The notes below the pieces were generated by a model, which was given only the letters and a program-made list of their open reading frames with translations, did not search any database and was not told the origin of the DNA. DNA of 64,000 bases. Source: Acidobacteriota bacterium. GTDB taxonomy: Bacteria; Acidobacteriota; Terriglobia; Terriglobales; SCQP01. The stretch spans positions 1 through 64,000 of the forward strand of contig JAJYIU010000003.1 of assembly GCA_021789895.1 (NCBI GenBank). The letters run 5' to 3'. Shown here one piece after another: positions 26,141 through 34,129 of the stretch; the first letter of the stretch is position 1; the number at the start of each line of letters is the position of its first letter. Both the position numbers and the translations under genes were made by a program.

Positions 26141-27443
26141 GGGTTAAAGGCCAGCCGGGTCGGGCTGCCCTGGAAATCGGCGGCCCGCGATGGTCATGCG
26201 CACCGGCGGGCCGGCGGTGAATGGCGCGCCGCTCCCTGCCGAAGCCGAAGGCTCGCTGCCGGCGTTGCGGAATTCCCGAGGTGTGTTGCCATTGCAGATC
26301 CAGCCGCAGCACTTCCTGGTGAAACGTGCGCGACCACGTCCAGCCGCGGCGGCGGGCGGGCGCGGCGGCCGGCCCCGGGCCATGGTCATAGGCGCTCGTC
26401 CAGGCCACATCCCGGTAGGCGTGTGCAAAAGCATCGGTAAAGCGGTAGAACAGGCGGCCGTTGCTCAGCAGCCAATAGGCTGCCAGCGAGCGCGCCAGCC
26501 GTTCCCGCTCCTTGGGCCGGCCTTGCGCGACCAGCAGCACCGATTTCCCCATCCGCAGCGCCATGGCGACGTTTTGCATCTGGCCCAGCCGGCGCGCCGG
26601 CGACAGCGGCGCTTTCCGCCAGCCCACGAGAAAGTCCTCCACCATCACTCCGTCCAGGTAGGGCAGGTAAGCATCCCAATCCCCGGGCCGGTCGGGATCG
26701 TTGGTCAGGTTGGCCCAGATTGGCGTCTTCGGCAGCGTTCTCCTCAACTGCCGCAAAAAACCGGTCACCGCCACCCGCAGCGCCGCGGAATCGTGAAATT
26801 CTGCCAGCCCCTGGCCGCCATTCGCGGTCTGCCGCAGCCAACCCAGGCTGAGCCACAAATTGTCGAGAAAATAGCCGTCATAACCCAACCGGCGCTCGCG
26901 CAACAGCCGTTGGGCAAAGAAATGCCGCCAGCCGGGAGCGGCCGGATTCATGGCATAGGTCGTGCGCCAGAGGTGGTGCGCTGAAAGCACGCGCGAATAC
27001 ACCCGCTCGCCGTGCCGGTTGTGCAGAAACCAGCTTTCATGCGGATGCAGGTCGCGGCAGAAAACACCCGGCTCGTCCGCAACCGTGCGCTGGTACGGCG
27101 CATAGCTTTCATTGCAGGCCGCCCGATGGTTGGCATAGGGACCCGGGCCCTCGGCTTCATTCGCCCCCACCGTTTGCAAAACCGGTCCCGCATAACCCTG
27201 GCGCCGCAGCTTCCGGCGGAAGGATCCGTCCCCATGGGTCAATAACACGAGATCGAAGCGGGTGGCGATGAAGCTGGCCGGGGTGCCGTCCACCGGGGGC
27301 TTATAAAAATACGCCGTGCGCACGCATGCGCCCGCGCGCGCCCGCCGCGGCGCGCAATGCGGTTGCGCGGCGAGGCTCCAGCCGCCGAGCACCGCCGCCA
27401 AAATGGCTGTCCTGCAGTCCACAATCTCTGTGGACGAGCGCAT
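26127..27443 (-). CDS. Putative GHL15-type glycoside hydrolase (C-terminus possibly frameshifted)
   Basis: A 438-residue protein with an N-terminal signal-like stretch (AILAAVLGGWSLAAQPHC). The body resembles hypothetical glycosyl hydrolase family 15 (TIM barrel): TAYFYKPPVDG, FDLVLLTHGDG, LGYDGYFLDNLWLSLGW, TPIWANLTNDPDRPGDWDAYL and DGVMVEDFLVGW. From about residue 375 the frame becomes arginine-rich and unlike the family. The +1 frame instead gives PREFRNAGSEPSASAGSG and PPVRMTIAGRRFPG, and ends at 26144, 3 bases before the next gene. A frameshift near 26300-26330 is therefore suspected. The first gene of the operon, it may trim the glycan made by the GT-C enzyme. Confidence 0.7.
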   Translation of the reverse strand: MRSSTEIVDCRTAILAAVLGGWSLAAQPHCAPRRARAGACVRTAYFYKPPVDGTPASFIATRFDLVLLTHGDGSFRRKLRRQGYAGPVLQTVGANEAEGPGPYANHRAACNESYAPYQRTVADEPGVFCRDLHPHESWFLHNRHGERVYSRVLSAHHLWRTTYAMNPAAPGWRHFFAQRLLRERRLGYDGYFLDNLWLSLGWLRQTANGGQGLAEFHDSAALRVAVTGFLRQLRRTLPKTPIWANLTNDPDRPGDWDAYLPYLDGVMVEDFLVGWRKAPLSPARRLGQMQNVAMALRMGKSVLLVAQGRPKERERLARSLAAYWLLSNGRLFYRFTDAFAHAYRDVAWTSAYDHGPGPAAAPARRRGWTWSRTFHQEVLRLDLQWQHTSGIPQRRQRAFGFGRERRAIHRRPAGAHDHRGPPISRAARPGWPLTHATR

Positions 27444-27585
27444 AACCGGGCTAAAAAGTTGTACTTACGCCTGCAATCCCGTCTTTAGGCGAAGGTTGCG
27501 CGGAAGGTGCCGGTGAAAAAAGTAGTAGGCGATGTTGAGTATGCGGATGCACCGGGAGCGGCTTGACGGCATCTAAACTTCCGCC

Positions 27586-27858
27586 ATGACTTTGCGCGAA
27601 TGGTTTCTGCTTTTCGTGGTCTCAATCTTCGCAACCGGCGAGGCGCTGCTTTGGGCCATCACTCATGGGCAGTTTCAGAACGTAAACCGCGCCTGCAGCT
27701 TTCCCCTCCGGCAAGGTTATGACCAGCGCCGCGCCGGCGAGTTGCCCGTTGTGGACCGTCCCGCCGTGCGCCGTTATCAGCTCGGTTTGGGTATGATCGC
27801 CGCCGTTTGCTGCCTGGCCATCGTCGCTGCCTTGTTGCTGACCTTTCGACTGGTATAA
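27586..27858 (+). CDS. Small two-TM membrane protein, CcoS-like N-terminus
   Basis: A 90-residue protein with TM helices at ~7-27 and ~67-88. The segment ALLWAITHGQFQNVNRA resembles the WAxxxGQFxD motif of CcoS, the small assembly factor of cbb3-type cytochrome oxidases, but it has a second TM helix that CcoS lacks. It ends 1 base from the stop of the convergent holin-like gene. A role in respiratory-complex assembly is suggested only by this motif. Confidence 0.5.
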   Translation: MTLREWFLLFVVSIFATGEALLWAITHGQFQNVNRACSFPLRQGYDQRRAGELPVVDRPAVRRYQLGLGMIAAVCCLAIVAALLLTFRLV

Positions 27859-27859
27859 C

Positions 27860-28270
27860 TCAGGCGGCCAGCTTCGTCTTCACCCACTGCTTGTCTTTTC
27901 GCACCCGCGTCTTGAGCCGGTCGAAGCGTAAGGTTCCGCCTTGGATCGAGCGCATGGCGGGAATGAGAGTCAGCAGACCGATCAAAAAATAACCTCCGCC
28001 GACGATCAGCGAAGCCCATCCCCAACTGCCCAGCCCAAATGCGATGGCCGCGGTCAGCGCCACGGTGAGAAAGAAAAAGCCGAACAGCAAAAACACTGCT
28101 GCGGCGGCTAGCGAGAGTCCCAGCACCCGCAAATAGCGCGCTTTTTCCCGGGCCTCGGCCGAAATCAGCCGGCCGTAATCGCGCGCGTATCCGGCGGCCT
28201 GTTGCAGCAGTTCGCTGACCAGTTCCCTGACTCCCGGCGTTTGCGGCTCGTCCGATTCGGAAAATTTCAT
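27860..28270 (-). CDS. Holin-X-like two-TM membrane protein
   Basis: A 136-residue protein with an amphipathic N-terminal helix (GVRELVSELLQQAAGYARDYG) and an EAREKARYLRVLGLSL stretch. Two TM helices follow (~50-75 and ~80-105), then a basic tail (RVRKDKQWVKTKLAA). This is the layout of the phage_holin_3-6/actinobacterial holin-X group, which is widespread in chromosomes and is not evidence of a prophage. The ATG overlaps the upstream small gene as ATGA, forming a three-gene unit with the two small membrane proteins upstream. Confidence 0.75.
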   Translation of the reverse strand: MKFSESDEPQTPGVRELVSELLQQAAGYARDYGRLISAEAREKARYLRVLGLSLAAAAVFLLFGFFFLTVALTAAIAFGLGSWGWASLIVGGGYFLIGLLTLIPAMRSIQGGTLRFDRLKTRVRKDKQWVKTKLAA

Positions 28271-28506
28271 GGCCGTGCTCCTGCGTGCCGGAGATTGTAG
28301 TTGTACGGCGCCGCTCCCGGCGTCGGGTTCGGGATGGCGTAGTGGAAATGGTGCATCGTGGTATTGCCGATGGCCGCCCAGGCGAGCAGCGCCCAGGCGA
28401 GCGATAAAAAGGCGAGCCCGCCGACGTAGGCGATTACGGCGTACAACTCGCGTAGCTGCTCGCCCGGCGAACGCGCGTCGGAATATCTTTTAGTACCGGT
28501 AACCAT
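28267..28506 (-). CDS. Small single-TM protein
   Basis: A 79-residue protein with one clear TM helix (AVIAYVGGLAFLSLAWALLAWAAIG) and a His/Pro/Asn-rich tail. ATG 28506 overlaps the upstream stop by 17 bases, and its own stop overlaps the holin-like start, so it is translationally coupled on both sides. No family is recognised. Confidence 0.6.
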   Translation of the reverse strand: MVTGTKRYSDARSPGEQLRELYAVIAYVGGLAFLSLAWALLAWAAIGNTTMHHFHYAIPNPTPGAAPYNYNLRHAGARP

Positions 28507-28771
28507 GCCAGATCACGATGCCGGTCAGCGCGATTGCCCAACTGGCCACCGCCACGATCCAGACCTTCATGAAAAGCGGAACGGTCCCTCGCGCCTCGCG
28601 TATCCAGCCCCCGTAGTGCTCGATCGGCCCGCGTGGATGCTCGGGGTCGTAGGCTTCCTTTCCTCCCCGCCCGCTTAAAAACGCCAGCGCCGCCATCGCC
28701 ACCAGCGCGAATCCCAGCAGCACCGCCAGCGCCAGATGCTGGATTTGTGTCAAACGGTCTAGCCATCCCAT
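28490..28771 (-). CDS. Small two-TM protein, CcoP-N-terminus-like
   Basis: A 93-residue protein from ATG 28771. TM helices lie at ~12-33 and ~66-90, separated by DPEHPRGPIEHYGGWIREARGTVPLFMK. The arrangement (charged loop, GGxREAxxxxP, then a TM helix with WxxxxxxW) resembles the membrane anchor of CcoP-type subunits, but no haem-binding CxxCH is present. The upstream ribosome site is weak. It is the first gene of the coupled trio ending at 27860. Confidence 0.55.
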   Translation of the reverse strand: MGWLDRLTQIQHLALAVLLGFALVAMAALAFLSGRGGKEAYDPEHPRGPIEHYGGWIREARGTVPLFMKVWIVAVASWAIALTGIVIWHGYRY

Positions 28772-28900
28772 TCTTGGCCCGATGCCGGCGGCGAAGCCCC
28801 GGTTGCGCCGGTCCGCCCGGTCTGGCAGCATGGAAAATCGTTTGCCGGGACGCGCTCCGGCGTCCTGGTGTGCATGTGCCTCTGCGCGGGGGGAAAGAGA

Positions 28901-29053
28901 ATGGATACTCAGAGTTTGCTCGTGCTGCTGAGCGCGGTTTTTTTGCTGATCACGCTGCCGCTGCTGGCCGTCGTCGCGCGCCTCCGCCGCATTGGCCGCG
29001 TGTTGGCCCGCATCGAGGCTCTGAATATACGCAGCATCCAGCGCTGGGGCTAA
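28901..29053 (+). CDS. Small single-TM protein
   Basis: A 50-residue protein; ATG 28901 follows GGGGGAAAGAGA. It has one TM helix (SLLVLLSAVFLLITLPLLAVV) and a basic cytoplasmic tail (RLRRIGRVLARIEALN). It is divergent from the neighbouring trio of small membrane proteins. No family is recognised. Confidence 0.5.
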   Translation: MDTQSLLVLLSAVFLLITLPLLAVVARLRRIGRVLARIEALNIRSIQRWG

Positions 29054-29116
29054 GCATGATGAGCCACCGGCGGCGGCCGCGCGGCGGCATTGGCTTGCCG
29101 CGCTGAACTCCTTCAC

Positions 29117-29908
29117 CTACGGGGCGTAACGCTTGAGCGCCTGCCGAATGCCTGCCGCCGCCAACGGCGCCATGACCGCGTAGCCGGCCGGCGAGGGGTG
29201 CACCCCATCGCGGCTGAACTTTTTAGGCAGGCCGCCGGCCTCGTCCGCCAAGGCCGTGTAATAGTTCACGTAAACGTAGCCCTGCCTGGCCGCGTAGGCC
29301 TGAATCCAGCGGTTCAGCGCCACAATGCGGGCCGCGGGGTTCGGCAATTCGGGATGCCACCAGTAATGCACCGAGGGCAGGACCGAGCAGAGCACCACCC
29401 GTATGCGGTTGGCGGCGGCCAATTGCGCCATGGACATCAGGTTGTTTTCCGTGGCCCGCGCCGTCATCGGCCCGGTATTTTGCGCCAGGTCGTTGGTGCC
29501 GCCCAGAATCAGCACTACCTTCGGCTGGAGAGCGATCACGTCCTGACGGAAGCGCAGCAGCATCTGCGGCGTGGTCTGCCCGCTGATGCCGCGGTTGATA
29601 TAGGGCTTTTCGGGGAATGAAATTTTCAGCTTCCAGCCCTCGGTGATCGAATCCCCCATGAAGACGACGCGCGTCTGTCCGGCCGCCGGCGGCCCCAGTT
29701 GCCGATCGGCCTGGCGGAAGCGCGCCAGGTTGGCGAAATCCACCAATAACCGGTGGTCCACCTGGGCCCAGTAGGCGCCATGCTGCCACGCCGGCGCTGC
29801 CACGATGACGCGCGCTTGCGGCGCGGCGGCGGTTTGGGCCCCAAGCTGGGCCGGAAGCAGGAAGGCGGCGAGCGCCGCGGCAGCCACGAAGAGTTTTTTG
29901 AGTTTCAT
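29117..29908 (-). CDS. Secreted SGNH/GDSL hydrolase
   Basis: A 263-residue protein; ATG 29908 follows AAGGACGGA. Signal peptide MKLKKLFVAAAALAAFLLPA. SGNH blocks are in order: GDSITEGW (nucleophile serine, ~100), NRGISGQTT, LGGTNDLAQN and DGVHPSPAGY (Asp/His pair, ~235). The family hydrolyses acyl esters, often acetyl groups on plant or bacterial polysaccharides. It lies 92 bases downstream of the secreted glycosidase-like gene on the same strand, suggesting joint action on a glycan. Confidence 0.9.
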   Translation of the reverse strand: MKLKKLFVAAAALAAFLLPAQLGAQTAAAPQARVIVAAPAWQHGAYWAQVDHRLLVDFANLARFRQADRQLGPPAAGQTRVVFMGDSITEGWKLKISFPEKPYINRGISGQTTPQMLLRFRQDVIALQPKVVLILGGTNDLAQNTGPMTARATENNLMSMAQLAAANRIRVVLCSVLPSVHYWWHPELPNPAARIVALNRWIQAYAARQGYVYVNYYTALADEAGGLPKKFSRDGVHPSPAGYAVMAPLAAAGIRQALKRYAP

Positions 29909-30000
29909 GCCATTCCGTCCTTGAATTGTTCCAACCGCGCCCGCGCCGTCGCGATTGCCGCCGCTGCTAACGGCGGCCCGCGGGTAAATCCTCGGGTAGG

Positions 30001-32370
30001 TTACTTCAGCCGCGCCGGAATCCGTTTCGGCATTCCTTGCCGCCGGAAGGCGCGATACCGGCGTTGCCATTCGGCGCGGAACTGCGCCGCGGCCCCGCGG
30101 TAGCTGTAGGCGGCGGTCGCCGGCCGGCGCTGCCAGCGTATGGCAATCGCCCGCGCGCCGGCGGGAAGCTGCAAAGTCCGCCCGGCGATTTTCACCGCCC
30201 GCCCGTCCACCGTCGCCCCGCTGGCGCGCACGTACCAGGGCAGGTGCAGCACGATCGTTTCCGGCGGCTGGCGAAAGCGGGTGCGCAGCCGCAGTTGCAT
30301 GCCGCTCGCGCTGAAGCGCGCTCGCAGCGTGACCGTGCCGAAGCGCGTCGGCGCGTTCCGCACCGCCAGCTTTTCCCCGGCGTGGCTCCAGGCTGGCGCC
30401 AGCACTGAAAGCAGGTGCAGTTGCCGCCCCTCACCCTCGATCAGCATATTGCGCAGCAGCGCGATGTAGTCGGCGGCAAACCAGCCATGCGGCGCCAGGT
30501 CGCCGCCAAAATCGCGCGTCGTCCAGGGCCGCGGTCCGACTTCCCAGCCCGCCTGAGTCGAGGAAGTGTGCACCAGGATGGCATAGAGCTCCCGCAGCGC
30601 CGCCCGCTGGTTGCCGCGCCGCACCCAGGTTTCGGTATCGTTCATGGTCAGGTAATGGTGCAGGTACGGGCCCCAGGTAATCAGGCCTTCGCCATAGTGG
30701 CTCAACGCATGGCGCAGCGTTCCGGTCACCAGCGGATCGTTCGGCGCCAGCAGCGCGTGGGGATAGACGCCCATCAGGTTGCCCCAGTCCTGGCCGCCGG
30801 CGGCGTCCACGCCGGGGGGCATATAGCCGCCGTTGCTCGCGCCGTCCCGCCGCAGCCGCGAAAACAGCGCCTGGTGGTAGTTGGCATACAGGCGCTGCCA
30901 GGCAACGGCGTGCGCGGCGTGGCCCAGCCCACGGGCGAGCGCGATGGCGGCGTGCAGCCCGTCCAGCGCCAGAAAATTGTCGCCGGTGATGTGTGCCCAG
31001 GTGTTGACGAACTCGTCGTCGTGCGGATTGCCGCCCGGCAGCAGCCCCAGCGGGTCCTTTGCGCGCGCCCGCTCCAGCCAGGCCACGGCGCGCGCGGCGC
31101 GCGGCCACCAGGCGGCGGCGAAGCCGCGGTCGCCGGTCAACTGCTCATGCTGTCCCACCGCCCAAAGCGCTTCGCCCCAGCCGTCGTGCTGTCCCTGCTG
31201 CGAGAGAAAGTTGCCGTCGGCAAGCTGAAAGCGCGGGAAAAACGCCAGGCACTGCGCGGCGCGGCGCGGATGTCCGCTCAGATCGTAGGCGCGCAGCATG
31301 AAGGAGCCGTCGCGCAGCCAGAAGGCGTGGTATTGCAGCTTGTTGACCGTCTGCACATAGAGATTGCGCCCCGGGCGTCCCGGCGCCGCCGCCTGCCGCA
31401 CCCGGTCGCGCGCCAGCATCAGGTACATCAGGCTGGCGCGGAATGTGGCCAGGGTTTTCGGCTCGCCCAGCTCGAGCTGCAGGCCGCGCCGCAGTTGCGC
31501 CCGCCACCAGGCGCGCGCCAGTTTCAGCGCCGCCGCCGTCCGCAAGCCGGTGAAGCGTCGCACCGCCGCCGCATCCGCGAGCGCGATCGGCTCGACCGGC
31601 ATTTTGAAATTCAGCCGTTCCGTCGCGCCCGGCGCCAGGTGCAACGCATAGCGCGCCTCGAGCGCCGGCGTCGCCGGATAGACGCTCAGCTTGCGGGCTT
31701 GACCGTAAGGCTGGCTGAGCCGCGGCCGCGGCGCCGGCGGGAAGCTGTAAACGATCTGTCCGGAGCGCAGCGCCAGGCCAGCGCCGGCCAGTTGCCGGAA
31801 ACCATACGTCCAATGGGGATCGAATTTTACCCCCGGCTGGGAATAATCGCCTGGCTTGCCGGGCGCGACCGGACGCCGAAACCGGTGCGCGCCGGTTGCG
31901 CCCGGCCCCGTCATTCCGCCGCTGTAGCGGAAACCGAGCGTGAAATAGCTGGTGCGCGGCCGGGCCGAAGCGTTATGCGCGACGATAGTGATGTAGTTGA
32001 CCGGCTGCCGGTCGGGATGGCGCGGGTCGAGCGCCCAACTGAATAGCCGCGCTTGGTAGCGCACCTGGCCGTCGCGAAAGCGGTAATGCACGATCGGCAG
32101 GTCGCCGTCTTCCAGGGTCCGCTCCGGCTGCCGCACCGGGCGCAGGGGATAGCCAACGTAAAAATCCAGCTCGCCCCAGCCGGTGTAAAGCCCGCCCGCG
32201 GGCGTGATCTCGGTCGCCATCGGCGCGTCGGCGATGCCAATCTCGTCGGTGGGATAAGCCGTCCAGGTGAAGGGCCCATGCCCAGGCGCCAGGGGCGCCA
32301 TCTGCGCCGCCAGACCGACGGACAGCAGGAGCCACAACGCGCCCATTGTCCACAAGATGCGTAATTTCAT
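30001..32370 (-). CDS. Secreted six-hairpin glycosidase-like protein
   Basis: A 789-residue protein with signal peptide MKLRILWTMGALWLLLSVGLAAQ. A beta-sandwich N-terminal part (~30-270) precedes an (alpha/alpha)6 barrel region: NKLQYHAFWLRDGSFMLRAY, GQHDGWGEALWAVGQH, GGNPHDDEFVNTWAHITGDNF and LITWGPYLHHYLTMNDTET. A C-terminal beta domain follows (GATVDGRAVKIAGRTLQLPAG). The WLRDGS and acidic motifs are like those of inverting GH15/GH63/GH78-type barrels, but no exact family is assigned. It is probably extracellular carbohydrate degradation, paired with the SGNH hydrolase downstream. Confidence 0.75.
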   Translation of the reverse strand: MKLRILWTMGALWLLLSVGLAAQMAPLAPGHGPFTWTAYPTDEIGIADAPMATEITPAGGLYTGWGELDFYVGYPLRPVRQPERTLEDGDLPIVHYRFRDGQVRYQARLFSWALDPRHPDRQPVNYITIVAHNASARPRTSYFTLGFRYSGGMTGPGATGAHRFRRPVAPGKPGDYSQPGVKFDPHWTYGFRQLAGAGLALRSGQIVYSFPPAPRPRLSQPYGQARKLSVYPATPALEARYALHLAPGATERLNFKMPVEPIALADAAAVRRFTGLRTAAALKLARAWWRAQLRRGLQLELGEPKTLATFRASLMYLMLARDRVRQAAAPGRPGRNLYVQTVNKLQYHAFWLRDGSFMLRAYDLSGHPRRAAQCLAFFPRFQLADGNFLSQQGQHDGWGEALWAVGQHEQLTGDRGFAAAWWPRAARAVAWLERARAKDPLGLLPGGNPHDDEFVNTWAHITGDNFLALDGLHAAIALARGLGHAAHAVAWQRLYANYHQALFSRLRRDGASNGGYMPPGVDAAGGQDWGNLMGVYPHALLAPNDPLVTGTLRHALSHYGEGLITWGPYLHHYLTMNDTETWVRRGNQRAALRELYAILVHTSSTQAGWEVGPRPWTTRDFGGDLAPHGWFAADYIALLRNMLIEGEGRQLHLLSVLAPAWSHAGEKLAVRNAPTRFGTVTLRARFSASGMQLRLRTRFRQPPETIVLHLPWYVRASGATVDGRAVKIAGRTLQLPAGARAIAIRWQRRPATAAYSYRGAAAQFRAEWQRRYRAFRRQGMPKRIPARLK

Positions 32371-32512
32371 AAGCGCCTATTGTGGCGAAAACGGGGTGGA
32401 AAATGCCAGCCTGGCGTTTGAAATGAGATTTCTTAAAAATAACGGTTGCGAAATCTGCGTTGCCCCCTTTGCCCCAGCCGAGTTTCGTGCTTCCCGTACG
32501 CAGCCTCCATCC

Positions 32513-32674
32513 TTCGGGTGCCGTTTCGGGTGCCGTTTTTAATTGTAAACGGCACTGGGTCAAATGATTGAAACCAAAGCAATTAGGCCTGTTTTTTCGC
32601 TTCGGGTGCCGTTTTGCTAAAAAATTTGAAGATGTGTTTTTCTAAATTGTCAAAGTGTCTCTTTTTCCCGGACG
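32513..32674 (+). repeat. Structured intergenic repeat, copy A
   Basis: This lies in the 471-base divergent gap 32371-32841. The unit TTCGGGTGCCGTTT occurs at 32513 and 32601, with a partial copy at 32527. The partial copy pairs with AAACGGCAC at 32547-32555 to form a 9-bp stem (loop 32539-32546). The block ends with TGTCTCTTTTTCCCGG near 32656-32670. A second copy with the same internal spacing lies inverted at 58506-58677. The rest of the gap (32675-32841) is AT-rich and shows no further clear signal. Confidence 0.75.
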
Positions 32675-32841
32675 CGGCTTCGTATCTTTCATTCCCACAA
32701 AGGCTTAGCCTCGAAATCTGTTTGCATTGGGCGCGTCCGGGTGTCTCATTTTTCGTCTATCTGGCTGAGCTCTAAGCGCAGAAAGTTAAATTTTTGCATT
32801 TCGATTGCCGCCGCGGTCTTACATTCATAGGTGCCGTGGTC

Positions 32842-33423
32842 ATGGATGCCAAATCGGAGACGCTGCGAATGCCGGCGGCGCTGAAGCCGGAAGCGGCCGA
32901 AACCGCCGCCTGCGATGCGCTCGAGCCGGCGCTGCGCGCGCATGCCGTCCGGCTCTACCGGCTGGCATACGCGATCCTGCGCCGCCCCGATCTGGCCGAG
33001 GATGCGGTGCAGGAAGCGGCGCTGCGCGCGCTGCGCTACCGCCGCCGCCTGGCCTTCGTGCGCGATCCCGCTGCCTGGCTGGCGCGCATCGTTACTCGCG
33101 CTGCGCTGGCGCGCCGGCCCAGCCCCGCCGAGCTGCCGCTCGAGGCCGCCGCAAATTTATCCCGCCTGGCCGCTGCGGGCGCGCCCGCGGATGAGCTGGC
33201 CGCGCGCGCCGAGCTGCGCGCCCTGTTGCGCCACCTGATCGCGACCCTGCCCGGGCGCCTGCGGCTGCCGCTGCTGCTCTCGCTCGACGACGAGCTGGCG
33301 CCTGGCGAGATTGCACGCCTGCTCGGACTGCGCGAGCCCGCCGTGCGGCAGCGCCTCGCTGCCGCCCGCAGGCTGCTGGCCCGCAAGCTGGCCGCCCGAA
33401 TGGAGACGCCCCATGCGCGATAA
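32842..33423 (+). CDS. ECF-family RNA polymerase sigma factor
   Basis: A 193-residue protein from ATG 32842. Region 2: VRLYRLAYAILRRPDLAEDAVQEAALRAL. Region 4: LPGRLRLPLLLSLDDELAPGEIARLLGLREPAVRQRLAAARRLL, a helix-turn-helix for -35 recognition. A short Ala/Arg-rich linker joins them. The stop overlaps the next gene by 11 bases; that gene encodes a TM protein that may act as its anti-sigma factor. The copy-A repeat lies in the upstream gap. Confidence 0.88.
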   Translation: MDAKSETLRMPAALKPEAAETAACDALEPALRAHAVRLYRLAYAILRRPDLAEDAVQEAALRALRYRRRLAFVRDPAAWLARIVTRAALARRPSPAELPLEAAANLSRLAAAGAPADELAARAELRALLRHLIATLPGRLRLPLLLSLDDELAPGEIARLLGLREPAVRQRLAAARRLLARKLAARMETPHAR

Positions 33424-34123
33424 GCAAATTCATCGCGGGAATGAGTTCTGGCAAGACGTGGTCGAACGCGGGCTGGAGCTGGAAAAGCGGGAATTGAGCT
33501 CCGTCGCGCCGCCCGCGTCGCTGGCGGCGCGGCTGGCGGTGCGAACTGCCGAATTGCCGGCGCGGCCGGCGGCCAGCCCTGCCTTGCCGGCGGCATTCAG
33601 CTCGAGCCGCGGCCGGCTGGCGGCGGTCGCGGCCTTGCTCCTGCTTGCGGCCCTGCCCTGGCTCTGGCGCGCTGCTCATTCCACGCCGGCGCCGAATACA
33701 GCGGAAACCGCCGTTGCCAGCCGCCAATCTACACATTCCGCTGCCGCGCCGGTGGTCCCTGCGCCGCGCGCAATTCAGCCGGCCGCATCGCGGCGGTCGA
33801 GCCTGGCGCGCCGCCGGCATCGCTTGCCCGATGCCCGATTGGCGCGCCGCCAGGCCGAGCCGGCGAAGGCCAACCCGCCGAGCCTGCCCGTACTGGCGAT
33901 CTTTCCCACGCCGCTGCCGGCGAGCCCCGCCAGCGTCTTTCCCACGCCCACGCCGGCGACCCGGCAGGAAATCATGCTGGCGCGGTTGCTGGCCTCGCAT
34001 CCCTCGCCGGCGGTGCTGGCGGCGCTGAAGCCGCCGCCGCCGCCAAGTTGGGCGAAAACAACGCGTGAGGGGAGCGATCTGAATCCGGCCGAGACGGCAA
34101 CGACCCGATCCAATCAACGTTAA
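33413..34123 (+). CDS. Single-TM protein, possible anti-sigma factor
   Basis: A 236-residue protein, ATG 33413. It has a cytoplasmic N-terminus (~60 residues; FWQDVVERGLELEKREL), one TM helix (LAAVAALLLLAALPWLWRAA, ~66-85) and a long Pro/Ala/Arg-rich extracytoplasmic tail. The layout and the 11-base overlap with the sigma gene fit a transmembrane anti-sigma factor, but no ZAS zinc motif is present, so the role is inferred from context. Confidence 0.7.
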   Translation: MRDKQIHRGNEFWQDVVERGLELEKRELSSVAPPASLAARLAVRTAELPARPAASPALPAAFSSSRGRLAAVAALLLLAALPWLWRAAHSTPAPNTAETAVASRQSTHSAAAPVVPAPRAIQPAASRRSSLARRRHRLPDARLARRQAEPAKANPPSLPVLAIFPTPLPASPASVFPTPTPATRQEIMLARLLASHPSPAVLAALKPPPPPSWAKTTREGSDLNPAETATTRSNQR

Positions 34124-34129
34124 GGAGCC

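Noticed and set aside
27860-28270. Holin-like protein as a sign of a prophage.
   Set aside because: No other phage gene is near, and this holin-X-like group is common on bacterial chromosomes.
32513-32674. The GGTGCCGTTT repeats as a CRISPR array.
   Set aside because: Only three unit copies with unequal spacing and an inverted copy; there are no spacers of uniform length and no cas genes.
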